NCBI RefSeq assembly: GCF_014196195.1
Contig: NZ_JACIDF010000008.1
Location: 62,001-126,000 of the forward strand
DNA: 64,000 nt
Direction: 5' to 3'
Source: Anoxybacteroides rupiense
GTDB lineage: Bacteria > Bacillota > Bacilli > Bacillales > Anoxybacillaceae
A model generated the notes under the pieces. The model was given only the letters and a program-made list of their open reading frames with translations. It ran no database searches and was not told the DNA's origin. Below are positions 53,644 through 60,849 of this stretch, one piece after another (the first letter of the stretch is position 1; each line of letters opens with the position of its first letter). The translations under genes were made by a program, and so were the position numbers.

Positions 53644-54599
53644 TGATGTGACCTCCTTTAAGTGATAATCTTTCTAAAAGTTCTACCTTTTAGGTCAAAA
53701 CTCCTGCAAGAACATCTTTTCATGGTGTCTTTAAAATCGTCTTTCAAATGTCCCCTTTTAAAACAGCCTTCACGCTTACTCCCTCAAGGGATTCATCCAT
53801 TTTTAACGAGAAGCATTATCTTTACTCTTGTACACTTGAGAGTTACCAGCTCAAAGGGTCACTACCGCTTACTAGCGTGTACTTCAAAATGACGGTTTTA
53901 AAATGGAGTTGAGCCTTAGAGTCACAATGGTTTGAGCCACTTCAAGGGTGATTTAATTGTCTTTACTCTTACGCTAACAAAAGAGTGCTGGCTCGTGAGA
54001 GTCAGCTTCTTTTCTCCTCCTCAGTTACAATCCATTTTTTCTTTTTGTCCCCTAATCATGATTGAAACAAAAACAAGAAGAAAGTGTCATTTACTTGGTT
54101 GTCTGTTAGTGGTCTCCTCTGAGAAGGTAACTCTTTTTTTACTCATGGTTAAAACAAAAACAAAAAAAAATAAGTTGCATTAATGAGGTGGCAATTCATT
54201 TCTTTTATGATGTGGATTAAAAAAAGAGATTGTCACCAAGAGATTGAAACCTAAAAACACGCAAGATAGTTAGATAATAAATAAGAAAGTTGCTGGTTTT
54301 TAAGTTTCCCCTTGATAAACCACTCTCCAAAGCCCACCTCAACTACTCCTTTTCATAGAACGTCACACCTCAATCACATTGTTGATGAGGAAACTTTTCA
54401 AGAAACCCCCAAGTGGTTCTCTAATCTGTTTCACGATATAGCAAGCTCTCCAAAAAATTAATCTCAAAAAAAGTTTAAAAAAAAATTTTCACCCTAGAGC
54501 CCCAAGGGGTTTGAGCTCTTTAGCGTCCCCTGAGATAGCAAAAAAAACTGAAGTGTACCCTCCAGAGGGTAAACACAAAGCTGATATATATTAGTGTAC
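53644..54599. other. Island non-coding region
   Basis: About 950 nt, purine/pyrimidine-skewed, with no supported gene. At 53768-53793 lies a 26-bp sequence whose inverted near-copy (24 of 26) is at 55141-55166. ACCCTCCAGAGGGT near 54558 is a perfect inverted repeat; CCCCAAGGGG occurs near 54501. Confidence 0.45.
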
Positions 54600-54812
54600 A
54601 GGGAAAAAAGGTTTAATCATCTCACACCCTCCAAGGTGTGCTCTCTCTTGCTGAACTCTACACTCTTGCCAAGACTTCCTTCATAGGAACGAGCGAGAGG
54701 AGAGTTCAGCTTCTAATTAAGTTTTCTCTGTTAATTTTAATCGTGCTTCCATTTCTTGATTTAGTAAAACACTCCTCTTTGAACAGCTTCTCAATGAAGC
54801 TTTTTCTTTTGG
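54600..54812 (+). ncRNA. Candidate structured RNA upstream of the Xre gene
   Basis: CACACC/GGTGTG hairpin near 54624-54641, then GCTGAACTCT (54650-54659) pairing with AGAGTTCAGC (54701-54710) over a 41-nt loop that includes CTCTTGCC...GAGCGAGAGG complementarity, and finally AGCTTC/GAAGCT near 54786-54802 followed by TTTTCTTTT as terminator. TATATATT near 54586 could be the -10. No known family recognised. Confidence 0.45.
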
Positions 54813-54873
54813 ATTGATTTTACTAACTTCTTAGAAATTGAAGCAATTAACAAAAAGTAAAGGAGGTTAAAAC

Positions 54874-55083
54874 ATGATTGGCTACAAGTTAGACTTTTCA
54901 CTTCAACAAAAACAAAAAGGATGGTCAGATAGTGAGTTGGCTAAAAGATTAAATGTAAGTCGTTCTTCAATTGGCTACCTCAAGGTTAGAAATGGAATTG
55001 ACTTTGAGACTTTGGCTAAACTTTGTGAAGTCCTTGAGGTTGAACCAAAAGACATTTTAGTGAAGTACGAAATTAAACACTGA
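54874..55083 (+). CDS. Xre-family helix-turn-helix regulator
   Basis: 69-residue Cro/C1-type protein: KGWSDSELAKRLNVSRSSIGYLKVRNGIDFETLAKLCEVLEVEPKDILV. Start ATG 54874 after AAAGGAGG. Likely the island's maintenance repressor or activation switch, directly after the candidate RNA and before the repeat array. Confidence 0.88.
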   Translation: MIGYKLDFSLQQKQKGWSDSELAKRLNVSRSSIGYLKVRNGIDFETLAKLCEVLEVEPKDILVKYEIKH

Positions 55084-55140
55084 GGTGGCTCTCTTTAATG
55101 TACAAGAAAGAAGATAATGAAATGACCTTAAAAGTCGCTC

Positions 55141-55230
55141 AATCCCTTGGGGGAGTAAGCGTTAAGTCACTTTTAATACCCTCGGTTTCGAGGGCTGAGA
55201 AGGGTCAATACCCTCGGTTTGGAGTGCTGA
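55141..55230. repeat. Iteron-like repeats before the winged-helix gene
   Basis: AATACCCTCGGTTT occurs at 55175-55188 and 55207-55220, each followed by a G-rich GAGNGCTGA (22 of 24 match over the pair), 32 bp apart. Copy one forms CCCTCG/CGAGGG. Just upstream, 55141-55166 is the inverted partner of 53768-53793. Possible origin or operator. Confidence 0.55.
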
Positions 55231-55282
55231 AACAAAATTAAACTAACTAAAAAGCTCTAGCTGGAGCAGGGGGAAAAGGACA

Positions 55283-56116
55283 GTGATTAGAAGCGCTAGA
55301 GATTTAACGCCAGAGACGAAGGTTGGTGATTTAGAAGGTTGGCAGTTCATTTCACCAGACCAACAGGAAGCAAGAAAAAAGTTTGGTGAGCAGGAACGCA
55401 AGAAACACAAAGAAAAGGAGTTTGTGTTCATGAAGAAGGAGTTTTTCAGTCAAGCAAAACAAGGCTTGAATTTGGGTGAAGTCGGCTTACTACTCTTCTT
55501 GGCACGTTACATGAGGTACGGTGATGGAGGAAAGCTCACTCACCAAAAACAGAGATTGACAGTTACTGAGGTTGGAAAACTCATTGGAAGAAAACCAACA
55601 GCTGTTAGGAAAGCTCTTGATGAATTGGAAAAACGAAGTTTGATTTACAAGGTCAAAGAAGGAAGAAACGTTTACGTTGAACTTTCAGATGACTTGTTTG
55701 TTTGCGGTTCATTGAATTGTGAAAAAGTTGAAACCGTCAAGATTTTCAAAGTCAAGCTTGCTGAGATTGCAAAAAAGCTTTCCCTTAATGAACTTGGACT
55801 CTTCATGTTAATGCTGGAAAACATGCACTGGAAAACACACATTCTTTGTGACAACCCAGAGGAGAACGACACCACCAAATTAATTCTCTGGAAGCGTAAG
55901 GATTTGTGTGAAGCCACTGGACTTGGTAGGAACTTTGTTAATGCTACCTTGAGAAAGCTGATGGATTTTAGAGCCATTGGAGAAGTGAGAACAGTAAATG
56001 AAGGAATTGTCCTTCACCCTAGCATTGTTAGTCGTCAAAGAAGAACTCCTACTTGGGATGAAATTGTTGACGCAATTGACAACGGACTTACAAAAGACAA
56101 TTACAAGAAGCACTAA
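55283..56116 (+). CDS. Winged-helix replication-initiator-like protein
   Basis: 277-residue soluble protein. The middle contains RLTVTEVGKLIGRKPTAVRKALDELEKRSLIYKVKEGRNVYVEL, a winged helix of MarR/Rep type; a second similar unit (LWKRKDLCEATGLGRNFVNATLRKLMDFRAIGEV) follows, a two-winged-helix layout seen in plasmid and phage replication initiators. Start GTG 55283 after AAAAGGA is tentative; ATG 55430 with AAAAGGAG is an alternative that keeps both domains. Repeats immediately upstream support an initiator role, but a transcription regulator is possible. Confidence 0.6.
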   Translation: MIRSARDLTPETKVGDLEGWQFISPDQQEARKKFGEQERKKHKEKEFVFMKKEFFSQAKQGLNLGEVGLLLFLARYMRYGDGGKLTHQKQRLTVTEVGKLIGRKPTAVRKALDELEKRSLIYKVKEGRNVYVELSDDLFVCGSLNCEKVETVKIFKVKLAEIAKKLSLNELGLFMLMLENMHWKTHILCDNPEENDTTKLILWKRKDLCEATGLGRNFVNATLRKLMDFRAIGEVRTVNEGIVLHPSIVSRQRRTPTWDEIVDAIDNGLTKDNYKKH

Positions 56117-56203
56117 TTTGGACAAAAAACAATGAGCACTAACACCCCTACTTCACACGAGGAGGGTTTTTAAGCGTGCTCTTAGAAAGGAGGGTTTTGC
56201 TAA

Positions 56204-56578
56204 ATGAGGAAACGGAAGAAGCGGAAACTTAAAAGACTTGAGACCATAGAGGGAGCCCAAGAGATTACCCTCCCTCACCTTACAATGATTCTTGACTCTG
56301 GCAAGTTACCAGAGAAGCTTAAACTCCAAGGCTGGACTCTGGAGGACATGAAGGAGCTTCAACCGCTCCTAGAACAATTCAGTGTTTGCTCAAGAGTAGA
56401 TGAGGAGCTTGAGGACTTCTTTCTTGACCTCACAAGAGACCAAGATTGGAGAGAAAACACTGAGAGGGTTAAAGCCTTCAAGGAAAAAGAAAAAGCCAGA
56501 GAAGCTAACAACAGAGCCTACAGAGCGGTGTTTAACAAGCTAATGAGTTTTTACTACAAAAAGGAGCTAGTCAAATGA
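56204..56578 (+). CDS. Island protein, unknown, charged
   Basis: 124 residues, ATG 56204 after AAAGGAGGG. Very basic N-terminus (MRKRKKRKLKRLE), then helical charged sequence. Overlaps the HNH reading frame by 4 nt (ATGA). No recognised family; possibly nucleic-acid binding. Confidence 0.6.
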   Translation: MRKRKKRKLKRLETIEGAQEITLPHLTMILDSGKLPEKLKLQGWTLEDMKELQPLLEQFSVCSRVDEELEDFFLDLTRDQDWRENTERVKAFKEKEKAREANNRAYRAVFNKLMSFYYKKELVK

Positions 56579-56771
56579 CTTACGAGGAAAAAAGGACAGA
56601 ATTTGCAAAGTTAAAACCTTACTTTTGGAGACAGCTTCCTAAAAAATGTTCTAACTGTGGGGAGTCCAAAGGATTACACCTCCACCACTTGTACCTCTCT
56701 CAAGAGGAGGAAATAACGTACTAACAAACATTACTCCTCTTTGCGAAGAGTGTCATTCAAAAGTACATTAA
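56575..56771 (+). pseudogene. HNH endonuclease, frameshifted
   Basis: Starts MTYEEKRTEFAKLKPYF...CSNCGESKGLHLHHL in one frame and continues GGNNVLTNITPLCEECHSKVH in the +1 frame, with the switch in the run CTCTCAAGAGGAGG (around 56696-56709). Together they rebuild a compact HNH domain with both zinc C-x2-C pairs and HH. Either decay, sequencing error or frameshifting. HNH proteins often sit next to terminase genes in phages. Confidence 0.75.
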
Positions 56772-56823
56772 CACAAAGCTAAGAGAATTTGGCATTAGTA
56801 AGAGTTTAAGTAAACCAGCAAAG

Positions 56824-57024
56824 GTGAAGTTCGCCAACTGGCTTCATGAGTTTGCTAAGAAGGAGTCTAGCTCATGGGTAAAAGCTAAAGATGTTTACAC
56901 CAATGAGTTGGAAATTAGTTCAAGAAGTTGGACTGACGTAAAGAAAGACCCAGAGGTTCTAGCTCTAATGTCTGTTCTTGGAATTAGCTTCAAGGGTCAA
57001 AAGATTGTTCGTGAAGAAAATTAA
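56824..57024 (+). CDS. Small island protein, unknown
   Basis: 66 residues, GTG 56824 with weak AAAGG upstream. Contains KKESSSWVKAKDVYTNELEISSRSWTDVKKDPEVLALM, no motif recognised. Could be a continuation fragment of a disrupted gene. Low certainty. Confidence 0.4.
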   Translation: MKFANWLHEFAKKESSSWVKAKDVYTNELEISSRSWTDVKKDPEVLALMSVLGISFKGQKIVREEN

Positions 57025-57055
57025 AAGCTGTAAGTTCAGCAGGAGAGAAAGGAAA

Positions 57056-57697
57056 GTGGAAGGCATAAATACTTTGCGCTTAACTCGCTTTATTGTCGTT
57101 GATGAAGGTAAAAAGCGCTGTCTCATGATTGTGCAGACTCTTCACCGTGAGAAGCCTTGGAGTAGAGTTGAACCAATGAAAATGCTTTACAAAGTGAAGA
57201 AATTCAACAGCTGGATTGATGAGTTGATTGACAAGAAGCTGGTCACCCCAGAGTTTTTCAATGGAAAAGCTGTTATGGTAGCTGACGAGTTCGCTCCATT
57301 CAGTTACAAGCAACAAGAGAAAGCCAGAGAGCTAATTTACAAACGACAAGCTGAGCAGGACTGGGAGGAATTTAAGTTCTTGAATTTCTCGAAGGTCGTG
57401 TTGTTAGATTACCGCTTTTACCGTGAGTCTGGAAGAGAACTAAAAAAGGAACGTCTCACTCAACTGGTAAAACTGGAGAAGAAAACTGACAGCTACGACT
57501 TTAACACACTACTTGTTCTTGAGAAATTCCGTGATGGAAAGATTCAGCTTCCAGAAGTCCCAAAAGGAGTGCATGAGTTGGAGATTACTCTCAAGCTTGA
57601 ATTTGCTCCAGACTCCAACAAGAACTACGGTCAAGAGATTCCGCTTGAGGACATTTTACTGGCTCAAGAGGGAGTCATTAACGCTAACATTGTTTAA
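57056..57697 (+). CDS. Island protein, unknown
   Basis: 213 residues from GTG 57056, which has AGGAGAG about 8 nt upstream; longer frame from 56978 overlaps the previous gene. Sequence is mixed alpha/beta, for example RFIVVDEGKKRCLMIVQTLHREKPWSRVEPMKML and ITLKLEFAPDSNKNYGQEIPLED. No catalytic motif or transmembrane segment seen. Not recognised. Confidence 0.6.
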   Translation: MEGINTLRLTRFIVVDEGKKRCLMIVQTLHREKPWSRVEPMKMLYKVKKFNSWIDELIDKKLVTPEFFNGKAVMVADEFAPFSYKQQEKARELIYKRQAEQDWEEFKFLNFSKVVLLDYRFYRESGRELKKERLTQLVKLEKKTDSYDFNTLLVLEKFRDGKIQLPEVPKGVHELEITLKLEFAPDSNKNYGQEIPLEDILLAQEGVINANIV

Positions 57698-57830
57698 GCT
57701 CAGATTTAATTCTGAGACGTTCTTGCATTACTGAAAAGAATTAAACCCCACAGCAAGCCTTGTGAGGTGGCTCAGAAGGTTCTTTGTCGTGGTTAAAAAC
57801 TAAAACAAAAACATGGAGAGTGATTGAATT

Positions 57831-58424
57831 ATGTTGAACAAAATTTTTGGAACTAAGAAAAAGGATGAATTAACGAAAGTACAAGAGGAGCTTCAGATTG
57901 TGAATGGAGCAATTGCAGAAGAGACTCAGACCAAGAACCGACTTGCTGAAGTTACTCGCTTGATTCAGATTGAATTGGAGATTGGTACAGACAATGAACT
58001 TGAAAGACGAGCAAAACGGATTCAAACTGCTTCAGAGCAGAACGCTCAGAGAATTGCTGAGTTGCAAACTCGCAAGGCTGAGCTTGAGAACCAGATTCAA
58101 GAGCTTAACACCCTCAAACGGAAAGCAGAAATTGAGGAGTTGGCTCAGAAGGACGCTGAAGCCATTCTCAAGCACTACAAAGCTAGAGTGTTGTTAGAGA
58201 AGCTTGAAAGAATGAAGTCCACTATTGAGGCAATTGCTACTAATGCTAACCTAGTAAGTCCACTACGCTTGCTCAGACACGCTGGTACAAATTCTCTTGA
58301 CAAGAACAACCCAGCTCACAGAGAGTTACTTGAGATTCTTGAGAACCTTACTGAGCCAGCTAAGAAGCAAGCTCAGAAGGAAGTTGATGAGCTGTTTGAA
58401 GAAATGAAGAAATTCATGGACTAA
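57831..58424 (+). CDS. Coiled-coil island protein
   Basis: 197 residues, almost all predicted alpha-helical with heptad-like pattern (AELQTRKAELENQIQELNTLKRKAEIEELAQKD). Resembles scaffold or structural coiled-coil proteins only in general shape. ATG 57831 after GGAGAG. Function unknown. Confidence 0.65.
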   Translation: MLNKIFGTKKKDELTKVQEELQIVNGAIAEETQTKNRLAEVTRLIQIELEIGTDNELERRAKRIQTASEQNAQRIAELQTRKAELENQIQELNTLKRKAEIEELAQKDAEAILKHYKARVLLEKLERMKSTIEAIATNANLVSPLRLLRHAGTNSLDKNNPAHRELLEILENLTEPAKKQAQKEVDELFEEMKKFMD

Positions 58425-58497
58425 TTCACTTGGGGAGCTGGTCTCCCCTACTTGATTTAATTGAGAGATAGCACACCAAAGCATGGAGGGATGTGGG

Positions 58498-58665
58498 ATG
58501 AAAGTAAGAAACCAAAAAGCTGACTACCTGAAGAGAGAACTTTCAGAGTTGAAAACAATGGTAGAACGTGAGAACCACTTCAGAAACAAAATGCTTGAGC
58601 TCTCCTTCAAACAGATGGAACTTGACAACAAACTCAGAGAGCTACGCTTTTTAAACGATAAATAA
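58498..58665 (+). CDS. Small helical island protein
   Basis: 55 residues from ATG 58498, 8-9 nt after GGAGGG. Charged helical sequence (YLKRELSELKTMVERENHFRNKMLELSFKQMELDNKLRELRFL), heptad-like. Unknown. Confidence 0.5.
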   Translation: MKVRNQKADYLKRELSELKTMVERENHFRNKMLELSFKQMELDNKLRELRFLNDK

Positions 58666-58687
58666 CAACTCTAAGAGGTGATGTTAA

Positions 58688-59077
58688 ATGACTGAAAAGC
58701 AAAAGAAACGAATTGATGAACTGGCAAACAAAGCTTTGAACGGTGGACTTGAAAAAAAGGAAATTGATGAGCTTCACTCACTCCTCAAGAAAAGTAAAGA
58801 GGAGCAAGACAAGGAGAAGAGCTCAAGAGAAAAGCTCAGTGAGAAAATTACCATTGTTCTTGCTGAAGAAGCTCTGAAGGTAGCTCAAAGAAAGTACCAT
58901 GAGAGCCTTCCTCTGAAGGAACGAGCTAAAATGTTGAACAAGAAATTTGATGAAGCCAACAAGTTCTTTGAGAGAGCCACTAAAGAGTTGGAAGCTGAAG
59001 CTGACCGTCTCAAGAAGAAACGTGAGGAGCGGGAGTTTTACGAGAAACACGCTAAGAAGTACGGAAAAACACTTTAA
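58688..59077 (+). CDS. Coiled-coil Lys/Glu-rich island protein
   Basis: 129 residues, ATG 58688 after AGAGGTG. Dominated by Lys and Glu with long helices (ATKELEAEADRLKKKREEREFYEKHAKKYG). No family recognised. Confidence 0.6.
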   Translation: MTEKQKKRIDELANKALNGGLEKKEIDELHSLLKKSKEEQDKEKSSREKLSEKITIVLAEEALKVAQRKYHESLPLKERAKMLNKKFDEANKFFERATKELEAEADRLKKKREEREFYEKHAKKYGKTL

Positions 59078-59091
59078 CGGAGGAATTTTAA

Positions 59092-59337
59092 ATGAACAAC
59101 GAATTGAAAATGAAAATTGCTGAAACAATGCAGAAGCTTGAGAAGGCTGTCTTTGAGAAACAGCTCTCTCTGGTGTTCCAACATGAAAAAGAACTAGCTC
59201 AGCTAACTTCTCCTGAGATGTCAATTGAAATGCTGTACGACATTGCGAAAGAGAACATTGGAAAAGGAAACCTTGTCATTGACACTTACCTTGTTCCAGT
59301 GTTCCAAGAAGCTGGACTAATTGGAGGTGAAAAGTAA
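59092..59337 (+). CDS. Small island protein, unknown
   Basis: 81 residues, ATG 59092 after ACGGAGGA. Helical N-terminus, ordered C-terminus (MSIEMLYDIAKENIGKGNLVIDTYLVPVFQEAGLIGGEK). Stop overlaps the next start by 1 nt. Unknown. Confidence 0.6.
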   Translation: MNNELKMKIAETMQKLEKAVFEKQLSLVFQHEKELAQLTSPEMSIEMLYDIAKENIGKGNLVIDTYLVPVFQEAGLIGGEK

Positions 59338-60044
59338 TGCCACGTTTTAGAGAATTAAGTGATGAGCTTCAACTGAAAGTAAGACAAATGGAACAGATTG
59401 CAAACTCAGAAGGTAAAGACTCTCCAGAGTGCAAGAAGCTTTGGAGGGAGCTTGGTAAGAGTGAAGTTGCTTGTTTTGCTCTGTCTCAGAAAGATGGGGT
59501 CTACAAGGCTTGCTTACGAGCACCAACAGAGAACAGCTTAGAAATTCACAAGTCCCCTAGATGTGCCACTCATGGTGGTTTGGCTCCTTCTCACGATTCA
59601 ATTCCAGAGGAGTCAAAGCTTGCTAAGATTAAACACTTGAGACCAAATGCTAACATGATTCATGGATTGTACGCTGAAGAGTCCAATTTCATTCAGTCAC
59701 TTACTGAAGGTGAGATTCAATTCATGGCTTGGCTTGAAAGTAAAGTCAGAGAGAACTACGAGGTTGAGGAAGGTCTTGGAGACGTTGTTCTTGAAGGTTT
59801 GCTCCATGACGCTGTTCTTCACTTCCGCTTGTTGAACACTGGTAGACTTGAACGAGGAAGTAAGCACACAGCTAAGCCACTCATGGACTTGATGAAAGCT
59901 TGTAAGGAAATGGGATGGACTAAGAAAGAACAAACTTCTCAGAACCAGACTCAGAGTGTTCTCGACAAGTGGCTTAAGAAGCTTGACACAATGCCAACAA
60001 GCAATGAAGAGGACAATGACGAGGAGGACAACTTTTTAAACTAA
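59337..60044 (+). CDS. Phage terminase small-subunit-like protein
   Basis: 235 residues. Central region has CLRAPTENSLEIHKSPRCATHGG, a Cys/His cluster, and then NANMIHGLYAEESNFIQSLTEGEIQFMAWLESKV, which resembles the H-G-x-Y/F-A landmark of phage small terminase-type proteins. C-terminus is acidic (NEEDNDEEDN). ATG 59337 follows GGAGGTGAA. If right, the island could redirect a helper phage's packaging, as satellites do. The likeness is from memory and moderate; a general DNA-binding role is the alternative. Confidence 0.45.
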   Translation: MPRFRELSDELQLKVRQMEQIANSEGKDSPECKKLWRELGKSEVACFALSQKDGVYKACLRAPTENSLEIHKSPRCATHGGLAPSHDSIPEESKLAKIKHLRPNANMIHGLYAEESNFIQSLTEGEIQFMAWLESKVRENYEVEEGLGDVVLEGLLHDAVLHFRLLNTGRLERGSKHTAKPLMDLMKACKEMGWTKKEQTSQNQTQSVLDKWLKKLDTMPTSNEEDNDEEDNFLN

Positions 60045-60161
60045 GCTGAAGAGTGAACCCTTCTTGGCTGGCTCAAACAAAGTGCTGAAAGCCTACTAGC
60101 TGGAGCTTTGAGAGTCAGACTCAAATGGTTTACTCTTTTTACTTTTCTTGGAGGTGGTACT

Positions 60162-60344
60162 TTGAAAGTAACAAGCTCATTTTCACTGGCTCACAAATTA
60201 ATTGTTTTCATTGACACTGAGGTGAACCCTTCCCCTGCTCTAAGAGCTCTAATCAGGGGTGAACAAAAAAAGTACAAACAAGGCTTCTCTGAGGTTGTTG
60301 TCATGGGAGCCAAAAACTCAGTAGTGACGTACCGCACAGCGTAA
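60162..60344 (+). CDS. Small island protein near the right end
   Basis: 60 residues from TTG 60162, preceded by GGAGGTGG 4-5 nt upstream. Sequence MKVTSSFSLAHKLIVFIDTEVNPSPALRALIRGEQKKYKQGFSEVVVMGAKNS has no clear motif. A longer frame from 60108 lacks a site. Low certainty. Confidence 0.45.
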   Translation: MKVTSSFSLAHKLIVFIDTEVNPSPALRALIRGEQKKYKQGFSEVVVMGAKNSVVTYRTA

Positions 60345-60354
60345 AACTTGTGAG

Positions 60355-60384
60355 TTGACAACCTTCTGATGGACACTGTACAAT
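60355..60384 (+). promoter_or_regulatory. Island promoter for the right-end hybrid tRNA
   Basis: TTGACA (60355-60360), 18 nt, TACAAT (60379-60384), about 60 nt upstream of the tRNA. Island DNA thus supplies a promoter where the host one was lost. Confidence 0.65.
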
Positions 60385-60443
60385 TAAGACTGAAAATTAA
60401 ACCTGTACGGAGTCCAAAAGAGGTTCGAGCCTTGTAGTTGTAC

Positions 60444-60516
60444 GGGGCATTAGCTCAGTTGGGAGAGCGTCGTGCTGGCAGCGAAGAGGTCATCGGTTCG
60501 AATCCGATATGCTCCA
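60444..60516 (+). tRNA. Hybrid tRNA-Ala(GGC), island 5' half plus host 3' half
   Basis: 73-nt frame: acceptor GGGGCAT/ATGCTCC with G3-U70, D arm GCTC/GAGC, loop CTGGCAG (anticodon GGC), T arm ATCGG/CCGAT, discriminator A. The anticodon stem TCGTG/CGAAG has only 31-39 as a Watson-Crick pair, two G-U pairs and two mismatches (28-42, 29-41). The 5' half would pair properly with CACGA, so it comes from another tRNA lineage. Function doubtful; no CCA encoded. Confidence 0.75.
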
Positions 60517-60528
60517 TATTTAATGATC

Positions 60529-60556
60529 AAAAAAGCGGTTTATAGGCCGCTTTTTT
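60529..60556 (+). terminator. Host tRNA terminator
   Basis: AAAAAAGCGG (60529-60538) / CCGCTTTTTT (60547-60556), right after the tRNA 3' half. Confidence 0.9.
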
Positions 60557-60849
60557 ATTTTTGTGAAACAGCTTTTCATGGTATCGCGAATTTGATCCGT
60601 CAGCCACTCCCGATCAAAAGAGAGAGCGAGCGCCGACAACCATCCCGCTTACAGACAAATGGATGATCTGTAAGTGGGATGGTTCGATCACTCAACCGTC
60701 AAAATTAAGTTCTCGATCTACCCATTGCCAACGTCCCGACATACAAAAACACGAATCTACTTCATATCGCCAGATGATTACGCCTTCCCTACGTATTAAC
60801 ATCTCTAACGCAGAAAAGAAAATGGTCGCTTCATCATTAAACCTGCTAC
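60557..60849. other. Intergenic region with a long hairpin
   Basis: AACCATCCCGCTTACAGA (60638-60655) pairs with TCTGTAAGTGGGATGGTT (60667-60684), 18 bp with one G-U, 11-nt loop, no T-tract. No supported gene; a minus-strand frame after ypcP lacks a ribosome site. Confidence 0.5.

Larger units (their letters stand above)
51111..60481 (+). mobile_element. 9.4 kb island integrated into tRNA-Ala(GGC)
   Basis: Bounded by 8-bp identical cores GCTGGCAG at 51111-51118 and 60474-60481, the anticodon loop of the host tRNA. It encodes a tyrosine recombinase at the left end, an Xre regulator, a winged-helix protein, a broken HNH nuclease, several small coiled-coil proteins and a terminase-small-subunit-like protein; nearly all genes run rightward. 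It carries a full tRNA-Ala(GGC) inside its left end. The DNA holds no GATC between 51028 and 60524. No capsid, portal or conjugation gene is present, so it resembles a phage satellite or tycheposon-type element. Confidence 0.85.

Noticed and set aside
53662-54183. Two rightward frames in the island's gene-free region (76 and 83 codons)
   Set aside because: No ribosome sites and composition unlike island proteins.
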